Source of the DNA: Salinarimonas rosea DSM 21201
GTDB lineage: Bacteria; Pseudomonadota; Alphaproteobacteria; Rhizobiales; Beijerinckiaceae
DNA length: 64,000 nt
Reading direction: 5' to 3'
Assembly (NCBI RefSeq): GCF_000429045.1
Contig: NZ_AUBC01000014.1
Coordinates: forward strand, 1-64,000
Numbering within the stretch: position 1 is the stretch's first letter; each line of letters begins with the position of its first letter. Positions 17,214 through 27,625 of the stretch are shown one piece after another. The notes under the pieces were generated by a model, which was not told the DNA's origin, made no database searches, and saw only the letters and a list, made by a program, of their open reading frames with translations. The translations under genes were made by a program, and so were the position numbers.

Positions 17214-17373
17214 ACGCGACAGCGCTCGGGCGGAGCGCCCGGGCAGGATGCGGCCCTCGGCCCCTGGACAGGCGCGGGCGTGCGGCCGACACTCCGGCCT
17301 CCGGCGAGCTGCCGTGCACCGGCCGGCGATCGGGACGGCGGCCTATCGGCGTCGAGGAAGGCGAAGGGACGAC

Positions 17374-19089
17374 ATGCGCGAGACAGGACCCGCGACGGCT
17401 CCGCAGCCGGCCACGAGCCCCGTGCCCGGCGGGCGCGGGCCGCGCCGGCGCCCGCGCGGGCGCCCCCTCGACGAGGCGGCGCTCGCCGAGGTGCGCGCGC
17501 TCCTCGGCGCCATGCCGCGCCGGCGCGACCTGCTGATCGAGGCGCTCCACCGCCTCCAGGACGGCGTTGGGCACCTCGCGGCGCGCCACCTGAAGGCGCT
17601 CGCCGAGGAGTTCCGGATCCCCGAGGCGGAGGTCCACGAGGTCGCGAGCTTCTACCACCATTTCGACATCGTGAAGGAGGGCGAGGCCCCGCCGCCGCCG
17701 CTGACGATCCGTGTCTGCGACGGCGTCGCCTGCATGATGGCCGGCGCCGAGCGGCTGCGCGCGGCGCTCGCCGAGGGCGTCGACGCGGCCGCGATCCGCG
17801 TGCTGGCCGCGCCCTGCATCGGCCGCTGCGCCGGCGCGCCGGCGGTCCACGTCGGCACGCGTGCCGTCGAGCGGGCGACGCCGGAGGCGGTGCTCGCCGC
17901 CGCAGGGGCGGGCGACGTCGTCGAGCCGGTCCCCGCGGGAGCGATCGGGCTCGCGGCCTACCGGGCCGAGGGCGGCTATCGCCTGCTGGACGCGTGCCTG
18001 TCCGGCGCGCGCGACGCGGAGAGCCTCGTCGCCCTCCTCTCCGACGCGGGCCTGCGCGGGCTCGGCGGCGCCGGCTTCCCGGCGGGGCGCAAGTGGGCGA
18101 TCGTGCGCGGCCATCCCGGCCCGCGGCTGATGACCGTCAACGGCGACGAGGGCGAGCCCGGCACGTTCAAGGACCGCTACCACCTCGAGCGCGACCCGCA
18201 CCGCTTCCTGGAGGGTGCCCTCGTCGCGGCCTTCGCGGTGGAGGCCGAGCGGCTGTATATCTACCTGCGCGACGAGTATGCCGGCGTGCGCGCGCTGCTC
18301 GAGCGCGAGGTCGCCGCGGTGAAGGCGGCGGGGCTCGACCGGCACGCGCCGATCGAGCTGCGCCGCGGGGCGGGCGCCTACATCTGCGGCGAGGAGAGCG
18401 CCATGCTCGAATCGATCGAGGGCAAGCGCGGCCTGCCCCGGCACCGCCCGCCCTACATCGCCGAGCGCGGCCTGTTCGGCCGCCCGACGCTCAACCACAA
18501 TGTCGAGACGCTGCTCTGGATCCGCGAGATCGTCGAGAAGGGGCCGGCCTGGTTCGCCGGGCTCGGCAGGCGCGGGCACAAGGGCCTGCGCTCGTTCTCC
18601 GTATCCGGGCGGGTGAGGGATCCGGGCGTCAAGCTCGCGCCCGCGGGCATCACCTGCCGGGAGCTGATCGACGAGTTCTGCGGCGGCATGGCGGAGGGGC
18701 ACGGGCTCGCGGGCTACCTTCCCGGCGGCGCGTCCGGCGGCATCCTCCCCGCGCGGATGGCGGACCTGCCGCTCGATTTCGGCATCCTCGAGCCGCACAA
18801 GGCCTTCGTCGGCTCGCACGCGGTCGTCGTCCTGTCGGACCGGGACGACGTGCGCGCGATCGCGCTCAATCTCGTGCGCTTCTTCCGCCACGAATCGTGC
18901 GGCCAGTGCACGCCGTGCCGCACCGGCACGCAGAAGCTCGAGGCCCTCCTCGCCGCCGGCCGCTGGGACCTGCATCTGCTGGGCGATCTCGAGCAGGTGA
19001 TGCGCGACGCCTCGATCTGCGGGCTGGGACAGGCGGCGCCGAACCCGGTGGCGAGCGTGCTGAACTACTTCGCGGAGGAGACGTGCTGA
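17374..19089 (+). CDS. fdh1B: NAD-dependent formate dehydrogenase beta subunit (NuoE-NuoF fusion)
   Basis: 571-residue diaphorase subunit that passes electrons from formate oxidation to NAD+. After a Pro/Arg-rich leader, residues about 35-165 are a thioredoxin-like NuoE domain with [2Fe-2S] ligands Cys115, Cys120, Cys148 and Cys152. The NuoF part follows: NAD/FMN motifs GLGGAGFPAGRKW and NGDEGEPGTFKDR, CGEESAMLESIEGKRG, and the [4Fe-4S] ligands in ESCGQCTPCRTGT and SICGLG. The size and fusion match the beta subunit of Methylobacterium FDH1. ATG at 17374 follows GAAGGGA. Unusually, its alpha subunit gene is not next to it: an opposite-strand gene intervenes and overlaps its last 25 bases. Confidence 0.94.
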   Translation: MRETGPATAPQPATSPVPGGRGPRRRPRGRPLDEAALAEVRALLGAMPRRRDLLIEALHRLQDGVGHLAARHLKALAEEFRIPEAEVHEVASFYHHFDIVKEGEAPPPPLTIRVCDGVACMMAGAERLRAALAEGVDAAAIRVLAAPCIGRCAGAPAVHVGTRAVERATPEAVLAAAGAGDVVEPVPAGAIGLAAYRAEGGYRLLDACLSGARDAESLVALLSDAGLRGLGGAGFPAGRKWAIVRGHPGPRLMTVNGDEGEPGTFKDRYHLERDPHRFLEGALVAAFAVEAERLYIYLRDEYAGVRALLEREVAAVKAAGLDRHAPIELRRGAGAYICGEESAMLESIEGKRGLPRHRPPYIAERGLFGRPTLNHNVETLLWIREIVEKGPAWFAGLGRRGHKGLRSFSVSGRVRDPGVKLAPAGITCRELIDEFCGGMAEGHGLAGYLPGGASGGILPARMADLPLDFGILEPHKAFVGSHAVVVLSDRDDVRAIALNLVRFFRHESCGQCTPCRTGTQKLEALLAAGRWDLHLLGDLEQVMRDASICGLGQAAPNPVASVLNYFAEETC

Positions 19090-20930
19090 GCCCGCGCGCC
19101 CCCGTCGTTCTCCCGCGTGTCGCCCGCCGGGACGGGCGCGCCGGCGAGCAGGCGCGCGAGCACGACGTCCCACAGGAGCGTCTCGCGCCGCGCCGCGACG
19201 CAGGCGGCGTCGGCGTCCTGCTCGTGGCAGGCGCGCACGGTCTCGCCGCGCTCGGAGGCGATCATCGGCGTCACTCGGTGCGGGCGAAGGCGCGCCTCGG
19301 CGCGGTGGAGGCAGGCGCGCGCGGCGCACAGCCGCCCGCCCGAGAGGCGGTCGAGCACGAGCTCGGGAATCGCGTAGGCCGGCAGCACCCCCGTCGCCAC
19401 CGGGACGCCCGCGTCGAGCACGACGAGCGGCGTCTGCATCATGCCGGGCTCGCCGGTCGGCCCCGCGACGAGGCCGTTCTCGGCGCGTCCGCTCGCCCGG
19501 TAGGGCGCGTGGTCGGCGCCGAGGGGCGGGGCGTGGTCCCCGAGCACGACGACGATTGCCTCCGGGTCGTGCGTCGCGAGCCACGCGAGATGCTCCTCGA
19601 TGGCGACGAAGCTGTAGTGCACCGCATTGACGTAGTCGTGGACGGTCCCGTCGTGCGGCGACACCGCGGCGACGTCCGGGCGCCGGGCGCGATCGCGCTC
19701 GAAAGGAAAGTGCGCGGCGTTGACGAAGGTGTAGTCGAGGAACGGACGTCCGTCGGCCAGGCCCTCGGCCAGACCCTCGGCGATGCGCCGGCGGGCGTGC
19801 GCGAGCGTCGCCGCGGCGGAGAGCCAGCGCCCGTCGACGTCGCCCGGTTCGAAGTCGCGGTCGAACTCCGTGCGTGCGAAGCCGGCGTGGCGGTAGGCCG
19901 TCTCGGCGCTGAAGAAGCTCGGGTGGCTCGGCACGCGCCCGACGGTGTCGAAGCCGCGGGCGCCGAGGAGCCGCGGCAGGCAGTCGAGGGGCCGCGTGAC
20001 GGCGTTGAAGACGAGGCCGGAGCCCTGCGTCAGCGCCGGCACGCCGCAGAGCACCTCGAACTCGGTGTTCGACGAGCGATTGCCGAAGACCGGCACGAGC
20101 GCCCGGTCGCCGCCGCCCCGCCCGCGCCAGGCGCGCAGGAAGGGCGTCGCCGGATCGGGAGCGAGGTCGTAGGCCGACAGCCAGGCCGGGTCGACGAGGC
20201 TCTCGGCGACGACGATGTGGACGTTGCGCGCGGCGAGCGGCGGCAGCGCCGCAGCCCCGATCGCGAGCGGCAGGTCCGCCGGGTCGACGTCGGCCGCGGC
20301 GGCCAGCACGTGGGCACGCTGCGCCTCGTCGACGAAGCGCGTCGTGGCCTGGACCCAATGGCCGTACGCGGGCAATCGGAACTCCGGCATCGGCAGGAGC
20401 CGGGCGACCGCCTCGGCGGCGATCGGGCTCGCGATCGCGCTCCAGAAGCCGAACAGGGCGAGGCACGGCCCCGCGAGCGCGATCACGCCCTCGCGCAGTG
20501 TCGGCAGCCGGACATTCGCGGCGTACGAGACCAGGAGCACGAGGAGCGCGGCGACGCCGGCGGCGACGAGCCAGGGCGGGAGGGTGCGCGCGGCGTCCGC
20601 CGCGAGCAGCAGGTCGCCGAGCTCCGCGGTGTCGCCGAGAGCGGCGAGCTTCGCGCTCGAGGCGGCGAGGGGCGCGGCGGCGAGCGCGGCGCAGACGAGC
20701 GCGGCGCGCCGGCTCGGTCGCTGGAAGGTCACGAGCGCGGCGGCCAGCAGGACCGCGATGGACGCGTCGGCGACGAGTCCCGTCGCGATCGCGCGGGTCG
20801 GCATCAGCCCGAGCGACACCGGCAGGGTGACGGCCGCCGCCGCGGCCACCGCGAGGACGACGCAGGCCGCGCGCGGGTCCCGACCGGCTCGGGTCACGGG
20901 GGTCGGCTCCTTCGCGGCGGCGGGATGCAT
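19065..20930 (-). CDS. LTA-synthase/sulfatase-like membrane phosphotransferase
   Basis: 621-residue alkaline-phosphatase-superfamily protein. The N-terminus has about five hydrophobic segments (residues roughly 20-200), the layout of LtaS/OpgB-type phosphoglycerol or phosphoethanolamine transferases. The periplasmic catalytic domain has NVHIVVAES (metal Glu), SSNTEFEVLCGVP with the nucleophilic Thr region, NAAHFPFERD and VVVLGDHAPPL with metal-binding Asp-His. An ATG at 20930 is chosen; an in-frame GTG at 20951 would add seven residues. Substrate may be an envelope glycan such as osmoregulated glucan; that is inference. It lies antisense between the two formate dehydrogenase genes, overlapping the 3' end of the beta gene. 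Confidence 0.85.
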   Translation of the reverse strand: MHPAAAKEPTPVTRAGRDPRAACVVLAVAAAAAVTLPVSLGLMPTRAIATGLVADASIAVLLAAALVTFQRPSRRAALVCAALAAAPLAASSAKLAALGDTAELGDLLLAADAARTLPPWLVAAGVAALLVLLVSYAANVRLPTLREGVIALAGPCLALFGFWSAIASPIAAEAVARLLPMPEFRLPAYGHWVQATTRFVDEAQRAHVLAAAADVDPADLPLAIGAAALPPLAARNVHIVVAESLVDPAWLSAYDLAPDPATPFLRAWRGRGGGDRALVPVFGNRSSNTEFEVLCGVPALTQGSGLVFNAVTRPLDCLPRLLGARGFDTVGRVPSHPSFFSAETAYRHAGFARTEFDRDFEPGDVDGRWLSAAATLAHARRRIAEGLAEGLADGRPFLDYTFVNAAHFPFERDRARRPDVAAVSPHDGTVHDYVNAVHYSFVAIEEHLAWLATHDPEAIVVVLGDHAPPLGADHAPYRASGRAENGLVAGPTGEPGMMQTPLVVLDAGVPVATGVLPAYAIPELVLDRLSGGRLCAARACLHRAEARLRPHRVTPMIASERGETVRACHEQDADAACVAARRETLLWDVVLARLLAGAPVPAGDTRENDGGARAQHVSSAK

Positions 20931-21019
20931 GGCGTGCTCCGTCTCGGGCACCGCCTCGGTAGCATGCGCGCCTTAAGCGCCGGTTTGCGCCCCCACATGC
21001 GCCTCAGGGAGACCGTCCG

Positions 21020-23764
21020 ATGACGATCCGCTTCACCCTCGACGGCCGCGCGGTCGCGGCGCGCGACGGCGAGACGATCTGGGAGGTCGCCCGCCGCGAG
21101 GGCACGACGATCCCGCATCTGTGCCACCGCCCCGAGCCGGGCTACCGGCCCGACGGCAATTGCCGCGCCTGCATGGTCGAGATCGAGGGCGAGCGCGTGC
21201 TCGCCGCCTCCTGCATCCGCACGCCCGCCGAGGGCATGGTGGTGACGAGCGCCTCGGAGCGGGCGCGCACCGCGCGCCGGCTCGTGATGGAGCTCCTCGT
21301 CGCCGACCAGCCGCCCCGGGAGATGGCCCACGACGCCGCCTCCCCGCTCTGGCGCTTCGCGGACGAGCAGGGAATCGAGCGGGCGCGCTTCCCCGGTCGG
21401 GAGCATCCGCCGGGGCCGGATCTCTCCCACCCGGCCATGGCGGTGAACCTCGACGCCTGCATCTCCTGCACGCTGTGCGCCCGCGCCTGCCGCGAGGTGC
21501 AGGTCAACGACGTGATCGGCATGGCCTTCCGCGGCGACCATCATCGCCCGGTCTTCGACCTCGACGACCCGATGGGCACCTCGACCTGCGTCGCCTGCGG
21601 CGAGTGCGTCCAGGCCTGTCCCACGGGCGCGCTGATGCCCGCCTCCATCGTCGACCGGGAGACGCAGGTCGGCACGCGCGGGGCGGACGAGAGCGTCCCG
21701 TCCGTCTGCCCCTATTGCGGCGTCGGCTGCCAGATCTCGTTCGAGCTGCGCGACGGGGCGATCGCCTACGTCGAGGGCCGCGACGGGTCGGCGAACGAGG
21801 GCCGGCTGTGCGTCAAGGGCCGCTTCGGCTTCGACTACGTGGCGAGCCCGCAGCGCCTGACCGTGCCGCTGATCCGCAAGGAGGGCGCGCCGAAGGGGCT
21901 GAACGTCGACCCCGCGAACCCGCTCACGCATTTCCGCGCGGCGACCTGGGAGGAGGCGCTCGACGCTGCCGCGGGCGGCCTCGCCCGCATCCGCGACGCG
22001 CACGGCGGCGAGGCGATCGCCGGCTTCGGCTCCGCCAAGGGCTCGAACGAGGAGGCCTACCTCGTCCAGAAGCTGATCCGTCAGGCCTTCGGCCACAACA
22101 ACGTCGACCATTGCACGCGCCTGTGCCACGCCTCCTCCGTCGCCGCCCTCATGGAGGGCATCGGCTCGGGCGCCGTGACCGCGCCGTTCAACGACGCGCT
22201 GCTGGCCGACGTCATCGTCGTCATCGGCGCGAACCCGACCGAGAACCACCCGGTCGCCGCCACCTACTTCAAGCAGGCGGTGAAGCGGGGCGCCGAGCTC
22301 GTCGTGATCGACCCGCGCGGCAACACGCTGATGGCGAAGCACGCGACTCACAAGCTGCGCTTCCGCCCGGGCTCGGACGTCGCGCTCCTCAACGCGATGA
22401 TGCACGTGATCGTGACGGAGGGCCTCGTCGACGCGGACTACGTCGCGACCCACACGGAAGGCTACGAGCGCCTCGCCGAGCACCTCGCCGCCTACACGCC
22501 GGAGGCGATGGCCGAGCGCTGCGGCATCGACGCGGGGACGATCCGCGAGGTGGCGCGGCTCTACGCGACCGCGGAGCGGTCGATCGTCTTCTGGGGCATG
22601 GGCGTGTCCCAGCACGTCCACGGCACCGACAACGCCCGCTGCCTGATCTCGCTCGCGCTGATGACCGGCCAGGTGGGCCGCCCCGGCACGGGGCTCCATC
22701 CCCTGCGCGGGCAGAACAACGTCCAGGGCGCCTCCGACGCCGGGCTGATCCCGATGGTCCTGCCGGACTACGCGCGCGTCGGCGACGAGGCGCAGCGCGC
22801 CCGCTTCGAGGCGGCCTGGGGCTTCCCGGTCTCGCCGCAGCCGGGGCTCACCGTCACCGAGATCATGGACGCGGTCCACGGGGGCGCGATTCGCGCGCTC
22901 TACGTGATGGGCGAGAACCCGGCGATGTCGGACCCCGACGTCGCGCACGCCCGCGACGCGCTGGCGCGGCTCGACCATTGCGTCGTGCAGGACATCTTCC
23001 TCACCGAGACGGCGATGTACGCCGACGTGGTGCTGCCCGCCTCCGCCTGGCCGGAGAAGACCGGCACGGTGACCAACACCAATCGCCAGGTCCAGATGGG
23101 GCGCCCGGCGCTCGCGCCGCCCGGGCAGGCGCGGGAGGACTTCGCCATCCTCGTCGATCTCGGCCGCCGGCTCGGGCTGCCCTGGGACTACGCGCACCCG
23201 AAGGACGTCTTCGCCGAGATGGCGGGCGTGATGCCGTCTCTGGCCAACATCTCCTGGGAGCGGCTGGAGCGCGAGGGGGCCGTCACCTATCCCTGCCCGG
23301 CGCCGGACGCGCCCGGGCACGCGGTCGTCTTCGGCGACGCCTTCCCGCGCGCCGGCGGGCGGGCGCTGTTCGTGCCGGCGGGCCTGCGCGATCCCGACGA
23401 GACGCCCGACGAGGCCTTCCCGATGGTGCTGACCACCGGGCGCCAGCTCGAGCACTGGCACACCGGCGCCATGACGCGGCGTGCCGGCATCCTCGACGCG
23501 CTCGAGCCCGCGCCGACGGCGAGCCTCAACCCGCGCACCCTCGCCCGCCTCGGCCTCGCGGCGGGCGCGCCGATCCGCGTCGAGACCCGCCGCGGCGCGA
23601 TCACGCTCAGCGCCCGCGCGGACGCCGCGCTCCAGGAGGACATGGTCTTCGTGCCCTTCGCCTACGTCGAGGCGGCCGCGAACCTCCTGACCAACCCGGC
23701 GATCGACCCCGACGGCAAGATCCCCGAGTTCAAGTACTGCGCGGCCCGCGTGGTCGCGGGCTGA
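21020..23764 (+). CDS. fdh1A: Formate dehydrogenase alpha subunit (Mo/W-bis-PGD)
   Basis: 914-residue catalytic subunit. The N-terminal [2Fe-2S] domain has Cys35, 48, 51 and 65. Two [4Fe-4S] clusters follow (Cys147/150/153/157 and Cys190/193/196/200), then the molybdopterin-domain cluster Cys230, 233, 237 and 264. The metal ligand and catalytic pair are Cys369-His370 in HCTRLCHASS, a cysteine not selenocysteine. The long body (GANPTENHPVA, GMGVSQHVHGTDNARCL, LRGQNNVQGASD) and the C-terminal LTTGRQLEHWHTG are typical of the FdsA/Fdh1A group. With the fused beta subunit it makes a soluble NAD-linked enzyme. Whether Mo or W is used cannot be seen. hutU follows 36 bases downstream. Confidence 0.96.
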   Translation: MTIRFTLDGRAVAARDGETIWEVARREGTTIPHLCHRPEPGYRPDGNCRACMVEIEGERVLAASCIRTPAEGMVVTSASERARTARRLVMELLVADQPPREMAHDAASPLWRFADEQGIERARFPGREHPPGPDLSHPAMAVNLDACISCTLCARACREVQVNDVIGMAFRGDHHRPVFDLDDPMGTSTCVACGECVQACPTGALMPASIVDRETQVGTRGADESVPSVCPYCGVGCQISFELRDGAIAYVEGRDGSANEGRLCVKGRFGFDYVASPQRLTVPLIRKEGAPKGLNVDPANPLTHFRAATWEEALDAAAGGLARIRDAHGGEAIAGFGSAKGSNEEAYLVQKLIRQAFGHNNVDHCTRLCHASSVAALMEGIGSGAVTAPFNDALLADVIVVIGANPTENHPVAATYFKQAVKRGAELVVIDPRGNTLMAKHATHKLRFRPGSDVALLNAMMHVIVTEGLVDADYVATHTEGYERLAEHLAAYTPEAMAERCGIDAGTIREVARLYATAERSIVFWGMGVSQHVHGTDNARCLISLALMTGQVGRPGTGLHPLRGQNNVQGASDAGLIPMVLPDYARVGDEAQRARFEAAWGFPVSPQPGLTVTEIMDAVHGGAIRALYVMGENPAMSDPDVAHARDALARLDHCVVQDIFLTETAMYADVVLPASAWPEKTGTVTNTNRQVQMGRPALAPPGQAREDFAILVDLGRRLGLPWDYAHPKDVFAEMAGVMPSLANISWERLEREGAVTYPCPAPDAPGHAVVFGDAFPRAGGRALFVPAGLRDPDETPDEAFPMVLTTGRQLEHWHTGAMTRRAGILDALEPAPTASLNPRTLARLGLAAGAPIRVETRRGAITLSARADAALQEDMVFVPFAYVEAAANLLTNPAIDPDGKIPEFKYCAARVVAG

Positions 23765-23800
23765 TATGCTCCCGCCCGCCGAATCGAGAGGACGCCCGAG

Positions 23801-25474
<1,674 letters not shown>

Positions 25475-25488
25475 CGGGGGTCCTGGGA

Positions 25489-25520
25489 GCCCGATCGCCC
25501 GCCCTCAGCCGCGATCGGGC
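25489..25520. terminator. Possible bidirectional terminator between hutU and tctA
   Basis: GCCCGATCGC (25489-25498) pairs perfectly with GCGATCGGGC (25511-25520) around a 12-base loop, between the converging hutU and tctA genes and overlapping the tctA stop. No T-run is present on either side. Confidence 0.45.
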
Positions 25521-27040
25521 GACGCGCCGGCCGTCGCCGCGGCGCCCTTTCGCGCGCGACGGCGCACGGAGGCGAGGACCCGGGGCAGGAGCGACAGGAG
25601 GAGCAGCGCGATCAGGACGAGCGTGATCGGGCGGCCCAGCACGAAGGACGGGTCGCCCCCGGTGATCTGCCAGGAGCGCACGAGCTCGCCCTCGGCCATG
25701 TCGCCGACGAGGAGCCCGACCACCGTCGCCGCCACGGGGTAGCCGAAGCGCCGCATGGCCCAGCCGAGCACGCCGCCGGCGACCACGGTGATCGGCCCGA
25801 CCATGTTGCCGGTGATGGCGTAGGCACCGACGATCGAGAGCACCATCACGACGGGGGTGAGGAGCCGCAGCGGCACCTTCACGATCGCGCCGGCCGCGAA
25901 GACGAGCGCCGTCCCCACGAACAGCAGCAGGAACGCCTGGGCCATGTTGCCGAGGATCAGCGCGTAGACGACGTCGCCGTTCTCGGCGATGAAGCGCGGG
26001 CCGCCGGTGACGTTGTGCATGGCGAAGGCGCCGAGCAGGATCGCCGTCCCGGCACCGCCGGGGAGCCCGAGCGCGAGGAGCGTGATCATCGAGCCGCCCT
26101 CGGACGAGCTGTTCGCCGCCTCCGAGGCGACCACGCCCTCCGGCGCGCCCTTGCCGAAGCGGGAGGGGTCGGCGTCCCGGCGCTTGGCGACCGCGTAGGA
26201 GGCGAGGTTCGCGACGCTCGAGCCGACGCCGGGCACCATGCCGATGCCGGCGCCGATCATCCCTCCCCGCAGGAGATCCATCGGCTTCGCCAACGCGAGG
26301 CGGATGCCGCCGAAGATGGCGGAGAGCCGCACCACCCGGTGCGCCCGCTCCTCGACGATGTAGTTGCGTCCCACGAGGCCGAAGAGCTCGGAAGCGGCGA
26401 ACAGGCCGATCAGCGCCGCGATCGCGGGGATGCCGTCGAGGAGGTACATCGAGCCGAAGGTGCCGCGCATCTGGCCGGCGTCGCTGAAGCCGATGGTCGA
26501 GAACAGGAGACCGACGATGCCCGCCGCGACCCCCTTGGCGACGCTCGCCGTATTGAGAACGGCGATGAGCGTGAGCCCCCAGATCGCCACGACGAGGAGC
26601 TCGGTGGGCCCGAGCCGCAGCACCCATTCGGCCACGAAGCCGACGGTGAAGAGCAGGAGCGCATAGCCCACCAGCGTGCCCACCACGGACGCCGCGAGGC
26701 CGGCGCCGAGCGCCTCGCCGTGCCGGCCCGCGACCGACATCGGATAGCCGTCGAAGGCGGAGGCCACGGCCGACGAGGTGCCGGGGATGTTGATCAGGAT
26801 CGCCGGGATCGCGCCCCCGAAGCCGCCGCCGGTGAAGATCGCCGTCAGGAACAGGATCGCCGTGAGGAAGTCCATGTAGAGCGTCGCCGGCAGGAACACC
26901 GCCATGGCGATCGAGATCGACAGGCCCGGGATCGCCCCGAACACCACGCCGATGACGAGGCCGGGCACCACGACGAGCCAGGCGCTCGGGGTGGAGGCGA
27001 GGAGGTCGAGGGCGCCGGAGAAGGCCACCGTGTCGATCAT
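25505..27040 (-). CDS. tctA: Tripartite tricarboxylate transporter large permease TctA
   Basis: 511 residues with 10-12 hydrophobic segments. Family motifs include VFGAIPGLSISIAMAVFLP, FTGGGFGGAIPAILINIPGTSSAVASAFDGYP, GMVPGVGSSVANLASYAVAKR and EAANSSSEGGSMITLLALGLPGG, the paired Gly/Pro-rich loops that line the TctA substrate path. It takes up a tricarboxylate or other small organic acid using an ion gradient together with TctB and the periplasmic TctC. ATG at 27040, 12 bases after the tctB stop. Confidence 0.94.
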   Translation of the reverse strand: MIDTVAFSGALDLLASTPSAWLVVVPGLVIGVVFGAIPGLSISIAMAVFLPATLYMDFLTAILFLTAIFTGGGFGGAIPAILINIPGTSSAVASAFDGYPMSVAGRHGEALGAGLAASVVGTLVGYALLLFTVGFVAEWVLRLGPTELLVVAIWGLTLIAVLNTASVAKGVAAGIVGLLFSTIGFSDAGQMRGTFGSMYLLDGIPAIAALIGLFAASELFGLVGRNYIVEERAHRVVRLSAIFGGIRLALAKPMDLLRGGMIGAGIGMVPGVGSSVANLASYAVAKRRDADPSRFGKGAPEGVVASEAANSSSEGGSMITLLALGLPGGAGTAILLGAFAMHNVTGGPRFIAENGDVVYALILGNMAQAFLLLFVGTALVFAAGAIVKVPLRLLTPVVMVLSIVGAYAITGNMVGPITVVAGGVLGWAMRRFGYPVAATVVGLLVGDMAEGELVRSWQITGGDPSFVLGRPITLVLIALLLLSLLPRVLASVRRRARKGAAATAGASPDRG

Positions 27041-27052
27041 GGGGGGCTCGCC

Positions 27053-27559
27053 TCAGAACAGCAGCGTCGGCAGGCGCACCGAGAGGAGCGCGACGAAAAT
27101 CCACACCACGGGCGCCGTCACCAGGACGGCGAAGCCGAGGAGCACGTGCGGGCGCCGCTCGCCCTGAAGGGCGAGGGAGGCGGCGAGGAAGACGACGGTG
27201 GCCGCGTCGAAGCCGGCGTAGGGGATCGCCGCGACGTAGGCCACGAGGAGCGCCATGAAGGCGAGGCTCGCTCGCGTCTGCGCGGCGTCCTCGCGGGCTT
27301 TCGCCTCGTCCGGCGCGACCCGCCGGGCAGCGGCGATGTCCTCCAGGATCGCGGCGAGGAGCGCGACGACGCCGATCGCGGCCGCGGGCACGATCAGGAT
27401 CGTGTCGGCGATGCCGCGCGACTTCGAGGCGACGTCCGAGGCGTAGCCGGCCATCGCCAGGATCAGCGCCAGGGCGAAGAGCAGGGCGCCGATCGGCCAG
27501 GCCGGTCGGCGCGGGGCGGTGTCGGTTGCGTGGTCGGAGCGCGACGCATCGGAGCGCAT
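27053..27559 (-). CDS. tctB: Tripartite tricarboxylate transporter small permease TctB
   Basis: 168 residues with four hydrophobic segments (about residues 21-38, 50-70, 100-135 and 142-162) and a charged loop between the second and third. This is the standard TctB topology. Sequence identity in this family is low, so the call leans on its position between tctC and tctA on the same strand. Confidence 0.87.
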   Translation of the reverse strand: MRSDASRSDHATDTAPRRPAWPIGALLFALALILAMAGYASDVASKSRGIADTILIVPAAAIGVVALLAAILEDIAAARRVAPDEAKAREDAAQTRASLAFMALLVAYVAAIPYAGFDAATVVFLAASLALQGERRPHVLLGFAVLVTAPVVWIFVALLSVRLPTLLF

Positions 27560-27625
27560 GGGGCGGTCTCCCGGACGGGTGCCGTCCCGGGGCGGAGGCG
27601 CTCCGCGCCGGGACGGCGGCGCGCC

